DNA of 51,189 nt. It comes from a bacterium. GTDB taxonomy: Bacteria; Zhuqueibacterota; QNDG01; JAFGCO01. The position numbers and the translations under genes are program-made. A model generated the notes under the pieces. It did no database searches. It was not told the DNA's origin and saw only the letters and a list, made by a program, of their open reading frames with translations. Positions 37,660 through 46,514 of the stretch are shown here, piece by piece (within the stretch, counting starts at the first letter, position 1; each line of letters begins with the position of its first letter). The stretch spans positions 1 through 51,189 of the forward strand of contig JAFGCO010000052.1 in NCBI GenBank assembly GCA_016932575.1. The letters are read 5' to 3'.

Positions 37660-40005
37660 TTATTTCATTAACATCATTTTTTTAGATTGAATGAAATCTC
37701 CTGATTGAATTCTGTATATATAGACTCCGCTTGATATATTATTTGCATCGATATTCATTTCATGAAAGCCCGCCTGTAACTTTTTATTTACCAGTGTCAT
37801 GATTTCTCTTCCGAGAAGATCGTAAATGGCTATTTTTGTTAGTGCCGTTTCCGGCAAGGTAAACATTATTGTTGTCGTGGGATTGAATGGATTGGGATTG
37901 TTCTGGCTTATTGAATATTCTGTTGGCATGTCTTCTTCTTGAATACCTGTCATATTGATAGAAATTTCGTTGCTATAGTCTGATTCTGCAGAACCTTTAT
38001 ATGCTTTGATTCTGTAAATATAGGCTTGACCTGGCGCCGCAGTTTTATCAATATATTCATTCCCGCTTCCTTTTAAGGTATCGAGTACTTTAAATTCTGT
38101 GTCCCCACTCAATTTCCGTTCAATCACATATCCATCTTCAACATCTGAGTTGTCTGTCCACGTGAGCGTGATTTCGGTCGATCCGCTTTGCCGTAGTTTA
38201 AAGCTTGTCGGCTTGAGAATGATCGTAAAATTCCACACATCACTCCAGGGTCCAGAGCCTCCAATGTTCCTTGCCGCAACTCTCCAGTAATATTTTTGCC
38301 CTTCCACAGTCCCGTTTATGCTTTCGATTGTGTCTGATGTTGCAGCTGATAATAATATCCTGGCAAAGCCCGGCTCGTCTGATATCTGGACTAAATATTC
38401 GTCAGCGTTTATTACTTTTCTCCACTGTAATTGAATACTGGTTGCCCGTCTTGAATATTTTATGGCAGAAACCAGTTGCGTCCTGGCCGGTAAAGTGATA
38501 AATGTCGCAAAGCTCGATAACTCGCTCCATGGGCCCAAAGAACCTTCATTGTTTTTAACCTGAATCCGCCAATAGTATTTTTGTGCAAATGACAAACCTG
38601 TGACTGCTTTTGTCGTGTCCATTAATGAATCACTTACGAGAGTTGTTTGAAATGTCGGATCTGCGGATAATTGGTAAAAATACTTATCGGCATTTTCCAC
38701 CCGGGTCCATTGAAAGGTAATAGCAGTATCCAGTTGTGTTTGATGATTGGAGGGATGGATTAAAGATGCCCATCCGAGAAAAGAAGTGTCGTTGCCAAGT
38801 ATCGGTGTGGTCCATGAAATCCAGGGAGTAAGGTCGGTATGATATGGACTGGTCGAGATGTTCGTATCCACATTATTGTTTCCCAGAAGGAATTTTTCCA
38901 CAAATGCTTCTATTTCCGATATCTGGCTTTCCGGAACCGCGCAGTGCATATGTCCGCCGATGATGCTGAAGCCGAACCTGTCCGGGACTCCGAGTGCTTT
39001 CCAGACTTCCTTCGCGGCTTGACTGCTCACATATCCCGATTCATCCGCCAGCCATTCATAATCCGGATTTCCTGTCACCAGCAGTGCTCGGGGTGCTACC
39101 ATAGCCAGCAACTCGTGATGATCGTGCGGGAGTTTAGAAACCGCATTAGCAAACCGGAACATATCCTCGATAAACCATGCCCGACTTGTACTGCCCAGCG
39201 TTTCCACATTCCCCAGGGTCTCCGAAACACGCCAGGCCGGGTAGCCTCCGCCGCCCGATTCCTGAGCAACCGTCAGTGCGATCCGTTCGTCAAAGGCCCC
39301 TGCAAATAGTGCCATTTTGCCGGCAAAGGAGCATCCGGTGACTGCCAGGTGCTTCAAATCTATGTTGAGATTCTCCGAAACCAGCTCCAGACCGTCGATG
39401 AGACGGCTTATTCCCCAGGACCATGCGCTGTAGGCGCCGATATAAGTAAGATCAGGATAAAGACTGTTGATCGGTTCATTGCCCCGGATCTGCGTATGGG
39501 CCATGACCTGTGTAAAGTCATAAGGAATTTGTGCAATACCGCGACTGGTGAATATCTCAGCCGGAAGACTGCCTGTACCAGAGCCGATTCCGATCATGGC
39601 AGGGAATGGGCCGTCCCCCTCGGGCAGGGTGACAGCCGAAGTCAGTGTGAGCGTGTTTCCATTTACAGTGATATTCACGGTGAGTGTGTTATCGGTATAG
39701 CTGGCCGTTATGTCGTCCGGGCGAACAGGCTTTTCTCCAATTTCATAATACTGGATCTCGGCTCCGATCTCTGCCCGCCGGTACTGCCAGTCTGACTTGT
39801 TCGAAATACGGCCTCTTCCATCGGACCACTCGAACGGATCGGGCAATGCCTCAATGGTCGGGAGGTCATCGATCGTAAGCATGTTAGGTGTCGGCCAGTC
39901 TGTGCCTGTGTTCTCAACTTCATAAACAGGAGGCATTTCCTGAGCAAATAACCCAGTAAATAAAAAGGCATTCAATAGAATGGTTAATGAGGGTTTTATT
40001 CTCAT
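37660..40005 (-). CDS. Secreted CE15-like esterase with three fibronectin-III domains and type IX-like tail
   Basis: A 781-residue exported protein: signal peptide (about 1-22), an alpha/beta hydrolase domain like glucuronoyl esterase CE15 (about 30-375), three FnIII-type domains (about 410-690) and a sorting module with NPFNPTTTI. The nucleophile serine is S226 in GCSFAGK, the CE15 signature; acid E249 (AQESGGGG) and a histidine in GGHMHC near 352 complete the triad. CE15 enzymes cleave the ester between glucuronoxylan and lignin. AGGAGG lies 5 bases before the ATG at 40005; a GTG directly before it is not needed. It heads a run with two lipoproteins. Confidence 0.87.
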   Translation of the reverse strand: MRIKPSLTILLNAFLFTGLFAQEMPPVYEVENTGTDWPTPNMLTIDDLPTIEALPDPFEWSDGRGRISNKSDWQYRRAEIGAEIQYYEIGEKPVRPDDITASYTDNTLTVNITVNGNTLTLTSAVTLPEGDGPFPAMIGIGSGTGSLPAEIFTSRGIAQIPYDFTQVMAHTQIRGNEPINSLYPDLTYIGAYSAWSWGISRLIDGLELVSENLNIDLKHLAVTGCSFAGKMALFAGAFDERIALTVAQESGGGGYPAWRVSETLGNVETLGSTSRAWFIEDMFRFANAVSKLPHDHHELLAMVAPRALLVTGNPDYEWLADESGYVSSQAAKEVWKALGVPDRFGFSIIGGHMHCAVPESQISEIEAFVEKFLLGNNNVDTNISTSPYHTDLTPWISWTTPILGNDTSFLGWASLIHPSNHQTQLDTAITFQWTRVENADKYFYQLSADPTFQTTLVSDSLMDTTKAVTGLSFAQKYYWRIQVKNNEGSLGPWSELSSFATFITLPARTQLVSAIKYSRRATSIQLQWRKVINADEYLVQISDEPGFARILLSAATSDTIESINGTVEGQKYYWRVAARNIGGSGPWSDVWNFTIILKPTSFKLRQSGSTEITLTWTDNSDVEDGYVIERKLSGDTEFKVLDTLKGSGNEYIDKTAAPGQAYIYRIKAYKGSAESDYSNEISINMTGIQEEDMPTEYSISQNNPNPFNPTTTIMFTLPETALTKIAIYDLLGREIMTLVNKKLQAGFHEMNIDANNISSGVYIYRIQSGDFIQSKKMMLMK

Positions 40006-40284
40006 CACAGCCTCCTAAAATGACATTATTGTCTAATTGTTATTGAATATAATCATATATTTTTAATAGATAAATAAAATTTTTATAGATAAGACAGGCT
40101 GCTGACGGGGCTGCAATCACCGTGTATTAAAGCATCCGGACCAGGATCGAAGTTAAATTTATATATCATGTGAATTGGCTGCTGAAGCCTGTGTTGTACA
40201 AATTTTGGGATAAAATAATTATTAGATATGTGAATTTTAATGATCGGTTTGACACGGAGCGGTTTCAGTCAGTCTGATTCATAG

Positions 40285-41130
40285 TCAGGCACTTACATTT
40301 TTATAAAGCAGAAGGCGATATGATTTGTATATGGAAAAATTCCTGGCATTTCTTGCTCCACTAAAATATTTTCGGTTTATCTTTTTGATTTTCCTGTTAT
40401 ATTTCCAATGAATTAACCTGGAAATGAAATGATAATTTGTATCTAAAAAATGGATCAATGTTTTCCAGATGGGAAATCCAACATTTGAAAGAAATCCGTT
40501 GATAATATCCAGATTGGGAGCCGTTTCTTTTGTTATATCCATATCTTTTATGGGGATTAAGGGATATTGGGAGATGAATTCATAAAATTTTGCTAATTTA
40601 TGTCCTCCTCCCAGAACGCTTTTTCCCTTTGCATCTGTTTTGAAAAAATCACATATCAGAAGATAACCATCTTTATTTAGCAATTTAACGGAATTTTGTA
40701 ATGCTTTTTCTAATTTGATATATTGAAAGCTTTCGCTAAATAATATCATGTCATAACGATTTTCCGTCTGTATATTCTCAAAATCACATTCAAAGATATG
40801 ACTTTGTTCTCCCAGTAACATACGAGCGCGTTCAGTAAGCACCGGGCTCGGTGATACGCAATCAACGCGATATCCTTTGTTTATCAACTCGAATGCCGAT
40901 CTGCCAACACCGCATCCGACATCCAAAATCGTTTTAATCCCCTCTGGAATTTGGGAAATGATGAAATGACAATAATTTTTTTGAGCTTGAGGTAAATTTT
41001 TAAGATTGATATCGAGATCACCGGCCCAATAGCCATAGTGTAAATGTTCAGTATTAAAAAAATATTGACCAAGAATTAAACCAATCTCCAGACCTATATC
41101 TCTTGAATCGATTTTTTTTTGCTTATTCAT
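40285..41130 (-). CDS. Class I SAM-dependent methyltransferase
   Basis: A 281-residue protein with a Rossmann-like methyltransferase core. Motif I is ILDVGCGVGRSAF (about 68-80), the acidic end of strand 2 lies near YRVDCVSPSP, and MILFSESFQYI and GYLLICDFF follow. The N-terminus (FFNTEHLHYGYWAGD) resembles methyltransferases acting on lipids or small metabolites such as sarcosine or sterol types. A C-terminal basic stretch is present. Substrate unknown; it appears monocistronic, with about 280 bases to the esterase. Confidence 0.85.
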   Translation of the reverse strand: MNKQKKIDSRDIGLEIGLILGQYFFNTEHLHYGYWAGDLDINLKNLPQAQKNYCHFIISQIPEGIKTILDVGCGVGRSAFELINKGYRVDCVSPSPVLTERARMLLGEQSHIFECDFENIQTENRYDMILFSESFQYIKLEKALQNSVKLLNKDGYLLICDFFKTDAKGKSVLGGGHKLAKFYEFISQYPLIPIKDMDITKETAPNLDIINGFLSNVGFPIWKTLIHFLDTNYHFISRLIHWKYNRKIKKINRKYFSGARNARNFSIYKSYRLLLYKNVSA

Positions 41131-41558
41131 TCGCCAGATTTTATAATAAATTAAAAATTTCTTAAACAGAATTTCATCAGGATGAATTTGATGAATTTTT
41201 ACCGATTTTTTTAAAGTTGAATGATATTATAATGAAGAAAAGTTAATACATTGCGTCAATAATGTCAAGTGTTAATATGTTTAAAATGTATCCTCTGAGA
41301 ATAACGCTGATCAATGGGTTCAGATACCAACGATAATTTTAATCACAAACACTTACATTTTTCCCGGCAGACGTGGCTTATATGTGCAGATTATCATATT
41401 GTGATATATGCTGATTTTTACTTGATCGTTCAGGGGTTTTTCCCCTGGACGGATAAACAAGGGGGCTCTGCCCCCGTTAATCATAATTATGATATAAGTG
41501 ATGACACGGGGGCTGAGCCCTCCGGGTTTCACCCTCCGGGGTTCCCGGCGAGTCGTTT
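41131..41558. repeat. Intergenic region with a cluster of strong palindromes (REP-like)
   Basis: CAGGGG-TTTTT-CCCCTG at 41431-41447, GGGGGC-TCT-GCCCCC at 41461-41475, the perfect 14-base palindrome ATCATAATTATGAT at 41480-41493, and GGGCTGAGCCC with two copies of CCCTCCGGG between about 41510 and 41545 follow each other. No gene is supported. They may be a dispersed palindromic repeat or act as a terminator for the flanking minus-strand STAS gene. Confidence 0.6.
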
Positions 41559-41927
41559 CTAGTCAAGCAGCCAGGCCAATGCTTTATCTTTGTCTTGAAA
41601 TACAGAGATTTGATATCCCTGATTAAAACACACCGTTTCCAAGAATTTGAAGTGTCCCACATGCTCCGGCTTGATGATTTCCGCAATCTTGATTCTCATG
41701 ATGGCTCCGATGAGCCGGAAGACCTTCGGTCGATGATAGACATCCGTAGTATTACCAATCACGCTTTCGATATTGCGATGATCAATTAAAGCATTTTTAA
41801 TCCGATGGGTTCGCATTGTATGCGCTATGTCCTTGGCCATATTCAGCGAACCATCTCCGTCTGCAATGCCACTTGTAATGACTTCAATGTAATTGTCTTT
41901 ATCATTTATAAGGATTTTCCACTTCAT
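41559..41927 (-). CDS. Small STAS/SpoIIAA-like protein
   Basis: A 122-residue protein that fits the alternating strand and helix order of SpoIIAA-like/STAS proteins (MKWKILINDKDNYIEVITSGIADGDG, then ALIDHRNIESVIG). Similar small proteins occur alone in environmental genomes; some bind hydrophobic ligands, while anti-sigma antagonists carry a phosphorylatable serine that is not apparent here. Role unknown. It stands alone, with a palindrome cluster directly downstream. Confidence 0.68.
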   Translation of the reverse strand: MKWKILINDKDNYIEVITSGIADGDGSLNMAKDIAHTMRTHRIKNALIDHRNIESVIGNTTDVYHRPKVFRLIGAIMRIKIAEIIKPEHVGHFKFLETVCFNQGYQISVFQDKDKALAWLLD

Positions 41928-42099
41928 ATCACACTGATTTCATTCTATTCGTTGTATTGATAAAATTATTGGTTGATTTTGGATTTAACAAGGGCGATTA
42001 AATATACTGAATTATTAAAATAAGCAAAATGCTTGAAAAAGTTATGGATACAAGGTTTATCAGGCATTGCTCAAACTCCTGTCTGGCTGACATCTTGCG

Positions 42100-44100
42100 T
42101 TACTTGAGCAACAACATTTGACGTGATTGGCTGGCTATTTCCCTGCCTGTATTTATTTCCATTCTGTATATATAAATACCGGAAGCTACATGGTCGTTGT
42201 TATCATTGCACCCGTTCCAGCTGATTTCAAAGATGCCTGTCGATTGATGCTGATTAATGAGCGTACGCACCTTTTCTCCCTTCAGATTGTAAATGTTCAA
42301 CCTGATATCGGCGGAAGCCGGTAAAGAGTAGCCAATGGTGGTTAATGGATTAAAGGGATTGGGATAATTCGCAAAAAGTGTAAAAGTATCCGGGATATCA
42401 CCATTGCTGCGCTCGACAACCGTGTTGGTATTATCTATTATTTGAATTAACTCAATACCTCCACCGGTACCCAGATTGCGGCTGTACTGTTTGTCCGTAG
42501 AATTGTTCCAGTGCTCGTGTACGCCCAGACTCTGCAAGGGGATGCCGTCGTTTTCCGGATCATAGACCGTGCCCGAAGGCGGATTGTCGGCCTGGGCCGC
42601 TTCGTGCAGATAATTATCGGGCGTACCTGAAGGCACGGCTCCCTCGGACCGTAAAAAGTCCAGCAGAACCGACTCAATGGCAACGCCATCCTGGCTCATG
42701 AACAAACTTGAGGCCGGCCCGCCATTGAAGGGCGCGGCCGACCAGTAGCGATAGCGAATACATTCGCCTATAAACAGCAGGGTCTTGCCGCCCAGGTCCT
42801 TATGACCCAGAAGATCGACCAGGGCATTGTAGGTTCCCATGGGGCGCATGGGAATGTCGGGGGCGAAATTGAGGGCGGATACGGCTTTATGCATATAGAA
42901 CGGGCACCAGCCATGGTAATAATAAGCATTCCCCGGGGGGGGATCGGGATGCCAGACCGAGCCGAAGAAGTTCTTGGCGCAGAAGGTGACACCTGCCAGT
43001 TCATGGGGGCGAGGCAGGGCGATGTTGATGAGATACCTGGCCTCTGAGACCACAGTGGGCAGGCAGACCGTACCGCTGCCCGGAACGAGGTTCGGATCGC
43101 CATAATGGACCACACAGTCGGGATCTGGCACCACTTTTTCCCGGGTACCGGGATCACTGCCGGGACCGGATCCATAACCACTGCGGTCCGTGGCATCGCC
43201 TTCCGCCCAGCGTACGCCGGGAAAGTCTGAATGGCAGTACTGGTAGACCGGGTCGCCATGATAAAAGATGCAATCATAAAGGGTGATGTCTTCTTCCGGT
43301 ACCCCGGCCTTGTTTACCAGTTGCCAGAGCAGGGCATGAACCGTTTGCGGACAGGGCCGGTTATCCTGACTGTCGGTCCATCGGTAGTAACGGGAGAAGA
43401 TGTTGTTGACCTTGATGGCGATCCTGTCACCAGCCTGGTAGCCCACATCGTTTTGGTCGTAATGCGTTTGGTTGAAGTGCTTGAAGAGGGCTTCCCAGGA
43501 CTCAACCGGATCATCAATGCCGGTGAGGTTGAGCAGTGCCTGCGTCATCATCCGCTGGGCCACTTCCGGATCAGTGCGCTCGTCTTCCCACCACCAGCCC
43601 CTTGTGCTGCCTTGATCACAGAGCTGGCTGTCATAGATCCACACCACGCGTCCGGGATGTATTCCTTTGGCAGTACCTACAGGAGTGTTGGCCGGATCTG
43701 TGGGGACAAAACTTGTGGTAGACGCAGCCACATCACGTGTATCAATCAAGGTGACAGCAAAGCAAAGCAGGACCGCTGTTGCAAAACAGATCGCCCCCAC
43801 CACATACCGTTGTCTTTGAAACAGGCGACGGGCCCGATGCAAGATCAGGGAGGATCCGGCCAGTCCCAGCAACCAGGCAATAAAGCCGGCGGCCAGCGGT
43901 TGAGCCACCTTCTGGCAGGGATAGGTCGCGCGGCTGGGCTTTGGTACAACCCGGATGAGTACCCAAATAACAGAGGCCAGACCAAGAACAATCCAAAGCC
44001 ATAAAGTTTTTCTTTTCGCTATTTCAAGTCTGGTTATTTTACCGGTTCGGGGGCACACAGTGAGCGGTTTCATTGCCAGTCGTCTGATTTTTGAAAACAT
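42100..44100 (-). CDS. Membrane-anchored DUF362 protein with type IX-like tail
   Basis: A 666-residue protein. The N-terminus has about three TM segments (residues about 32-52, 68-88 and 99-121). A DUF362 domain follows (about 145-480), with VWIYDSQLCD, AIKVNNIF, DITLYDCIFYHGDP, ARYLINIALPRPHELAGVTFCAKNFFGSVWHP and QDGVAIESVLLDFLRSEGA; this family often works with iron-sulfur ferredoxins. The C-terminal 80 residues form a sorting module (YPNPFNPLTTIGYS to GIYIYRMEI). TM segments and an export tail in one protein are an odd combination. Function unknown. An AAGGGTG sits before the ATG. Confidence 0.82.
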   Translation of the reverse strand: MFSKIRRLAMKPLTVCPRTGKITRLEIAKRKTLWLWIVLGLASVIWVLIRVVPKPSRATYPCQKVAQPLAAGFIAWLLGLAGSSLILHRARRLFQRQRYVVGAICFATAVLLCFAVTLIDTRDVAASTTSFVPTDPANTPVGTAKGIHPGRVVWIYDSQLCDQGSTRGWWWEDERTDPEVAQRMMTQALLNLTGIDDPVESWEALFKHFNQTHYDQNDVGYQAGDRIAIKVNNIFSRYYRWTDSQDNRPCPQTVHALLWQLVNKAGVPEEDITLYDCIFYHGDPVYQYCHSDFPGVRWAEGDATDRSGYGSGPGSDPGTREKVVPDPDCVVHYGDPNLVPGSGTVCLPTVVSEARYLINIALPRPHELAGVTFCAKNFFGSVWHPDPPPGNAYYYHGWCPFYMHKAVSALNFAPDIPMRPMGTYNALVDLLGHKDLGGKTLLFIGECIRYRYWSAAPFNGGPASSLFMSQDGVAIESVLLDFLRSEGAVPSGTPDNYLHEAAQADNPPSGTVYDPENDGIPLQSLGVHEHWNNSTDKQYSRNLGTGGGIELIQIIDNTNTVVERSNGDIPDTFTLFANYPNPFNPLTTIGYSLPASADIRLNIYNLKGEKVRTLINQHQSTGIFEISWNGCNDNNDHVASGIYIYRMEINTGREIASQSRQMLLLK

Positions 44101-44477
44101 GGGTCACCCTTGTTTAAATAATATTTTCGGTCATATTTCAAGTGTAACAAATATTTGTATTAAGTACAAGTTTTTTATCAATGAATTGAAATAGAGGGAT
44201 CAAACCTTTAAGGATTTCTTGATTGATCTTCAAACTGTCAGAACGGGGATACCTGAAACCACCCGCTCTGCTAGCGGTCTTCGACCCAAAGAATCACAGA
44301 GCCGCCATTTTTGTGAATTTAATATTTCAAACCGAAGATTTCAACAAATACTTATTCAAGATATCGCCGCGAACAAAATTCAACTCAATTTTGCGCGAGA
44401 TGAGCCTTGAATAACCCGATTATTATTGTGCCCCAAAATAAAACGTTTTTTCATCCGCTGCAGACTTTGTTATGCTG
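44101..44477. other. Intergenic region left of the deacylase fragment
   Basis: Short open frames around 44219-44414 overlap in two frames and show no known domain, so they are not called. No repeats or terminators are clear. Confidence 0.4.
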
Positions 44478-44960
44478 TTATTTTTTAAATTTAACTCCCA
44501 AATACATTCCTTTACCATTTGATATATGCAAATGCCTCACACCAAATATTAAAATTACTTTTTTATTTAATGGAATGTTCGTTCCAAAGCCATATCTTTG
44601 TGTGAAATTTAATAGGGTTCCTAATGGAGGAAATTTGTGTGAAGTCATTAAAATACCCGGACCCATTTCAGCATACAGATTATGACCATATAGCTTAATA
44701 AATTCATACCTGATCATTCCGGACATTCCAATTCCAAATGTTTTTCGTACTTCAAATTCTTGATTATCAGAAAACCTAAATCCATGAGGGTACATAACAA
44801 ATAAATTTCCAACTATCGCAAAGCCATTGAGTAAATAATATGATTTTTCTGTATTAAATTGATAAATCGCAATGGGTGTTGCAATATCTTCACTGTCATA
44901 TAATCCGGGGTGGTCAAAATTATTTTCTGATTTTATTAAGATCGCATTGGCAAGTAGCCG
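44478..44960 (-). pseudogene. 5'-truncated lipid A deacylase (PagL/acyloxyacyl hydrolase) fragment
   Basis: Read on the minus strand from about 44960, an open frame of about 160 codons without a start runs HPGLYDSEDIATPIAIYQF through to GVKFKK. Its C-terminal half (YAEMGPGILMTSHKFPPLG, NFTQRYGFGTNIPL, FGVRHLHISNGKGMYLG) matches the PagL family, including the HxSN catalytic motif. PagL removes a 3-O acyl chain of lipid A in the outer membrane. A stop lies in frame at 44964-44966 and no signal peptide or initiation codon precedes it; the internal ATG at 44795 would give only 105 residues. The 5' end has apparently been lost; the junction point is near 44960. Confidence 0.65.
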
Positions 44961-45068
44961 CGCTCACCAGATTCGAATGCCCCGCGTTTTTGTATTTTGC
45001 GGGATATATCCTTGATCCCAAGAGCGAAGCGGCGGTGGTGGCATTACAGCTCCCTGTTGAACCGGATA

Positions 45069-45806
45069 TCAATCGACAGAATCCCCGCTCAGCGCGAATA
45101 ATGCGATGCCTGCGGCGACGGAGGCGTTCAGAGAATTGATCCGGCCGGATTGGGGGATGGATGTGATAAAATCTGCCTGGTTTAAGATATACTGGCCTAC
45201 GGACCGGTCCTCTCCGCCGATGATGACCAGAATTTTATCCGTGCATTTCTGCCGCAGTTTTCGGATATCCGTGTCTCCGCTTGCATCCAGAGCAATAATC
45301 TGATATCCTCTGGCTTTGGCGGTTTTTACATACTGGTTGGCGGATGCGTCCTTGGCGATTTCCAGGAATTCCGTAGCGCCGGCCGAGACTTTTACCACGG
45401 ACGGATAAATGTCCGGCACGCCTTTGAGAGAGAGCAGCACCGTGTGAAATCCGAAAATCTCGGCGCTTCGCAAAATACCGCCGACGTTGTGCGGATCCTC
45501 CACATTGTCCAGAAGCAGAATACGCTGCCGGTCCCAGAGATCCCCGGACGCGCAATAGGGATACGGTCTGGTTTTCAGCACAACCCCCTGATGCTCCCTG
45601 CTGGAGGACAGTTCGCTGATCCGGCCCTTGTTTACCCACTGTACCGGGATGTTCATGCGCTGCAGATAATCGGCGAGTTTGCGCATACGGGGGTGACCGG
45701 ACGCGGATGTGTTCAGATAGGCTTCATAAACACGCCGCCTGCCCGCCCGGATTACTTCAAAAGCGGGATTGATGCCATAAATGTATTCCCGACCGGGCTT
45801 TGCCAT
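45069..45806 (-). CDS. rlmB: 23S rRNA 2'-O-methyltransferase RlmB (TrmH/SpoU family)
   Basis: A 245-residue protein: an L30e-like substrate-binding domain (about 6-77, YIYGINPAFEVIRAGRRRVYEAYL) and the SpoU knot domain with LLLDNVEDPHNVGGILRSAEIFG, IIGGEDRSVGQYI and IPQSGRINSLNASVAAGIALF (motifs 1-3). RlmB methylates G2251 of 23S rRNA (E. coli numbering). The family includes TrmH, but the order and N-terminal domain point to RlmB. It appears to be the only intact gene in this stretch. Confidence 0.95.
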   Translation of the reverse strand: MAKPGREYIYGINPAFEVIRAGRRRVYEAYLNTSASGHPRMRKLADYLQRMNIPVQWVNKGRISELSSSREHQGVVLKTRPYPYCASGDLWDRQRILLLDNVEDPHNVGGILRSAEIFGFHTVLLSLKGVPDIYPSVVKVSAGATEFLEIAKDASANQYVKTAKARGYQIIALDASGDTDIRKLRQKCTDKILVIIGGEDRSVGQYILNQADFITSIPQSGRINSLNASVAAGIALFALSGDSVD

Positions 45807-46514
45807 CGTCGAATTCCGTATGACGGGTGAGGATGATTTCTGTAAATACGGTTCAGCACACAGAGTTTACAAACAAAACATGTAAATATCAAGCAGATCC
45901 TGCATGCCTGTCTGTATTTAGGACGTCCTGCAAATGCATGCGGACTGATATTCTCTGTCATCAGTGATTCTATTTTCTGAAGCCGGAAAAATATCTGCCA
46001 TATTATTTTTTGCTTGCTTTTTATGTTTATAAGAATGATTTTATAAAAATGATAAATCTGATTTCGATAAATGCTCGTAATAATAAATGCATGCTTTCTG
46101 AACAACCCCAGGAAAAATTGCTGCCAGTCGTGAGGGATAAAGACCGCTTCATGAATACGGAACAGTTGCATGCGCATGTTAATGCTTTCGAGTAACTGTT
46201 AATTCACAGTTATTCACTCAAATATTGTGATTGAAATTATGTATTTTTATTTTATATTAATCTATATAACTATAATATTCTCAAAATGAATCGAGGGCAG
46301 CCGATTCAGTGCGCCCTTTTCAAATGGGGAAGACCACCCAGTCCTTGAAGTTTATTTTTGTCCTGTAACAATATTCATGCATCAGTGATGTCAGATGTCC
46401 ATATGATTTTTTCATGAGGCCATCAATGTGTTTTAAGTGGCCGATCACAAATTTTCACATTCCGTAGATTTTTATTCGAATGATCCTGAAATTTATCCAG
46501 ATAAGGAGGAATTT
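45807..46514. other. Divergent intergenic region upstream of the TonB locus
   Basis: About 700 bases, AT-rich in the middle (46200-46280). No gene is supported; overlapping small frames on both strands appear random. It should hold the promoter of the lipoprotein-receptor operon. AAGGAGG lies at its right end. Confidence 0.45.

Noticed and set aside
43231-44004. 257-codon plus-strand frame opposite the DUF362 gene
   Set aside because: Antisense shadow of a coding gene with GC-rich codons; no family resemblance.
44219-44414. Overlapping 63-codon plus-strand frames
   Set aside because: Two overlapping frames of the same length without domain or initiation site; likely random.
44876-45139. 87-codon plus-strand frame opposite the deacylase fragment and rlmB
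   Set aside because: It overlaps the well-supported rlmB gene in antisense and has no recognisable domain.
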